Below are positions 61,901-64,000 of a stretch of DNA of 64,000 nucleotides, one piece after another. A model generated the notes under the pieces. That model was not told the DNA's origin and ran no database searches. It worked only from the letters and a program-made list of their open reading frames with translations. The stretch is from positions 34,451,406 through 34,515,405 of the forward strand of contig JAPFBE010000002.1 in NCBI GenBank assembly GCA_034336665.1. Reading direction: 5' to 3'. The position numbers and the translations under genes were made by a program. The stretch is from Luscinia megarhynchos (taxonomy: Eukaryota > Chordata > Aves > Passeriformes > Turdidae). Every line of letters starts with the position of its first letter. Within the stretch, counting starts at the first letter, position 1.

Positions 61901-64000
61901 CATTGCATTTTTCTTCTTACATTATGGTTCATATTATTATTAATACAATAACACAACATACAGAGGAACTGTTTTGAATTTGTATCTATATCTCTGGGAG
62001 AGAGGTGTAGGATCAAGAAGAAATGATAATCAAAAATGAATACCCAGACTGTAGGTTTCCATTTTATTTGCATTAAATCACTTTTGATGCTAAGTAAGAG
62101 CCTTCCAAAATCTGGTGGTCATGATGCTGAGTTAACTAAGTGGTAGCAGAGGATGGAAAAAGAGACAGTTTCTTCAGGGTTAAGACTTTTATCATACAGA
62201 AAACAAAATAAGCTGTCAATTCCTTTTTCTTTTCCTTAATTTCTGTATACTTAAAACCACTGAAATGCAAGGAGGAAGTGGGGCCATCCAAGAGATGAGT
62301 CAAAACAGTTCAGAAGTGTGTCTGCCTTTTTAAGAAAGACCAGGACAGGTTCTGCATGGCATTTTATAATGTCATTGCTACTATTGCTACTTTTCTGCTC
62401 TTGGGATTGATGTGGGACTTGTACCCAAAAATGCATTGACTGATGCAAGGTTCAGCTTTTGGGAAGATGTCATTGCTTCTGATTTCTAGGGTCTCTCTTA
62501 CACTTAGCCAATGTTTTATCTAGTGAAAATAGCCTTATGGAGAAGAGAACTGGCATTGAGAGACAATATAACTCGCTTTAGTCACTGGGAGAAAAGAAAC
62601 ATGAGGACAAGGTCAACCCTGTAATATGCAAAGATTTTTAAATGGCAGGTAAAAATCATAAAAGCCTACAGGGTTTGTCAGTGACAGCATGGAATTTGGT
62701 TGAACTACTGTGGCGAGGAGGCTGAAGTTCACACATGCAAACATACTTTGATAAATATCTAAGATACTTCAGAAACTCCATGGCCTATATGTACTTTTTT
62801 ATAATAATGACACTATTTTGTTTAGGAAAGACTTATGGCTCCTAAAAAGAAATTAATCACTGACAAGCAGTTCTAATGTAAATATATTTATAAGGACCTG
62901 TGATTTGCCACTTTCGTTATTGGAAGATTAGTTTTTCTTGAATAGTAAATTTAACTTTGAACATGTATGACATATTATTTCCACACTGAGATACTAATCT
63001 CTTTTCAGAAGAGGCCTTTGAAAAATAAATTGTGGAAAAAAAGTTTTTATTTTTAATTAATTTATTTTCTTCAAACATTAGGCTCTACCTACCTGAATAT
63101 GTTGCTCAATAGTTTTATCATGTTTGCAATTCATAGTGGCAAAATATAAGTAGTTGTAGCTGCAGACAACTATCTTGGAACTAATTCACAAAATATTCTA
63201 ATTTATAACAGGTTTCTGTGCTCTACTTGCTCTCCTTAACATTTTGCCATGGAACCCTTGAACTTGACTGAAGAGAAACTTCTTCACAGAAACAGGAATT
63301 TTGCTTGAAGCTTAGCAGCTTTGGAAATGAAATCTTTCTGGGTACATATGAAAAAGGGATTACTTTTTTGTTTGAAGTGAAACTTTGTAGTTCAGTTGAC
63401 TGTTTTAGACAGTCAGGAAACTGGGATTTGTCCTGCAAATGGGATATTGACCTTGCAAAGGCCAAACTGTGACTGAGTGTTAGAAAGACGAACAGTAAGG
63501 GCAAACTTCCTGCCAGGGCTGCACTTGACCGCTTTGAAATCCTCAAAGGGCAGCCTACAAGCCTGTAACACCCCTGCACTCTTGCAGCCTGCTTTGTGCA
63601 GTATATTTGTGTATTGTGACCATGCTGAGGCAGCAGTGTCCCAGGTGTATCTAGAGAGGAGTCTAATACATCCTGATTGAGACAGAGGGCTCTGGCAAGC
63701 CCACTAAAGAGGAAACATTAGTAATAACACATTCATTTGATGGAGATCTAAGATTTTCTGCGTGTGTACCTTCCCTTTTAAAAGGAGACTGCATCCTTGG
63801 GTGCCTGAAAACAACTTCATCATGTAACTCTATTCTGTTCAGTCTAAGTCTAAAATGATCCACAGTTGAACACTGTGAAATTAGAATTATGCACCACAGT
63901 TTTAAAAGAAAACCCTAGCAGTGCCAAAGAGAAAAGTTAAGCAGGAATGCAGAAAGTTGGGTAAACTGGAAAAGGTGGCAGGGAGGGGAATTAATGTACG
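58933..64000. other. Unique AT-rich non-coding DNA to the right end
   Basis: No gene or transposon recognised. It includes an 18-bp-arm inverted repeat at 59827-59876, A-runs at 60705-60728 and 61744-61800, and unrecognised open frames of up to 118 codons (63223-63579, minus). Confidence 0.6.
59827..59876. repeat. Inverted repeat, 18-bp arms, 12-base loop
   Basis: The left arm AATCCCATTAGGAAACCC (59827-59844) pairs with GGGTTTCCTAAT-GA-GGGATT (59857-59876); the only imperfection is a 2-base bulge. The loop begins CATTAGGAAA, repeating part of the left arm, so CCATTAGGAAA occurs twice in direct orientation and once inverted. Confidence 0.9.

Noticed and set aside
1..64000. CRISPR arrays, prokaryotic operons, tRNA or rRNA genes, mitochondrial insertions
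   Set aside because: No regularly spaced direct repeats, no cloverleaf or rRNA signature and no mitochondrial gene wording was seen by eye; small degenerate cases could be missed without a covariance-model search.

Overview
The window looks like vertebrate nuclear DNA, most probably from a bird. It is AT-rich and CpG-poor. I see no operons, ribosome-binding sites or long open frames. Its recognisable repeats are almost all CR1 LINE fragments with the bird-type 3' end, a variant of ATTCTATGATTC (or GAATCATAGAAT when reversed). CR1 also occurs in crocodilians and turtles, so Aves is an inference from subfamily resemblance and the low repeat load: about 4.4 kb of clear CR1 in 64 kb, plus one LTR-like patch.

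Layout: 1-3.6 kb is unique AT-rich DNA. A reverse CR1 with an internal deletion lies at 3.66-4.09 kb. Unique DNA from 4.1 to 15.4 kb carries several exon-like patches bounded by good splice signals (near 4.8, 7.5, 9.4 and 9.8 kb; another is at 2.7 kb) and an exact 96-bp tandem duplication at 10.44-10.63 kb. A repeat-rich island follows at 15.4-22.1 kb: three forward CR1 copies and a GC-rich, probably minus-strand LTR (18.4-19.2 kb). Mostly unique DNA runs to 36.5 kb. At 36.53-37.89 kb a CR1 has its ORF1/esterase region joined directly to its 3' end. A reverse CR1 is at 39.0 kb, a small CR1 scrap at 53.8 kb and a very old forward CR1 at 58.5 kb. The rest is unique non-coding sequence with a (CA)17 microsatellite, a 25-base poly(T) run, AC-rich low-complexity tracts and short palindromes.

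No protein-coding gene can be supported. The longest open frame is 141 codons, about what chance gives in 128 kb of two-strand sequence with this composition, and none of the frames resembles a protein family I recognise apart from the CR1 relics. The window is best read as intergenic or deep-intronic bird DNA. The exon-like patches near the left end are the only hint of a host transcription unit, and they are unproven. I found no clear new biological system. The most notable items are the two internally deleted CR1 copies, the exact tandem duplication, the LTR-like island and the exon-like patches.
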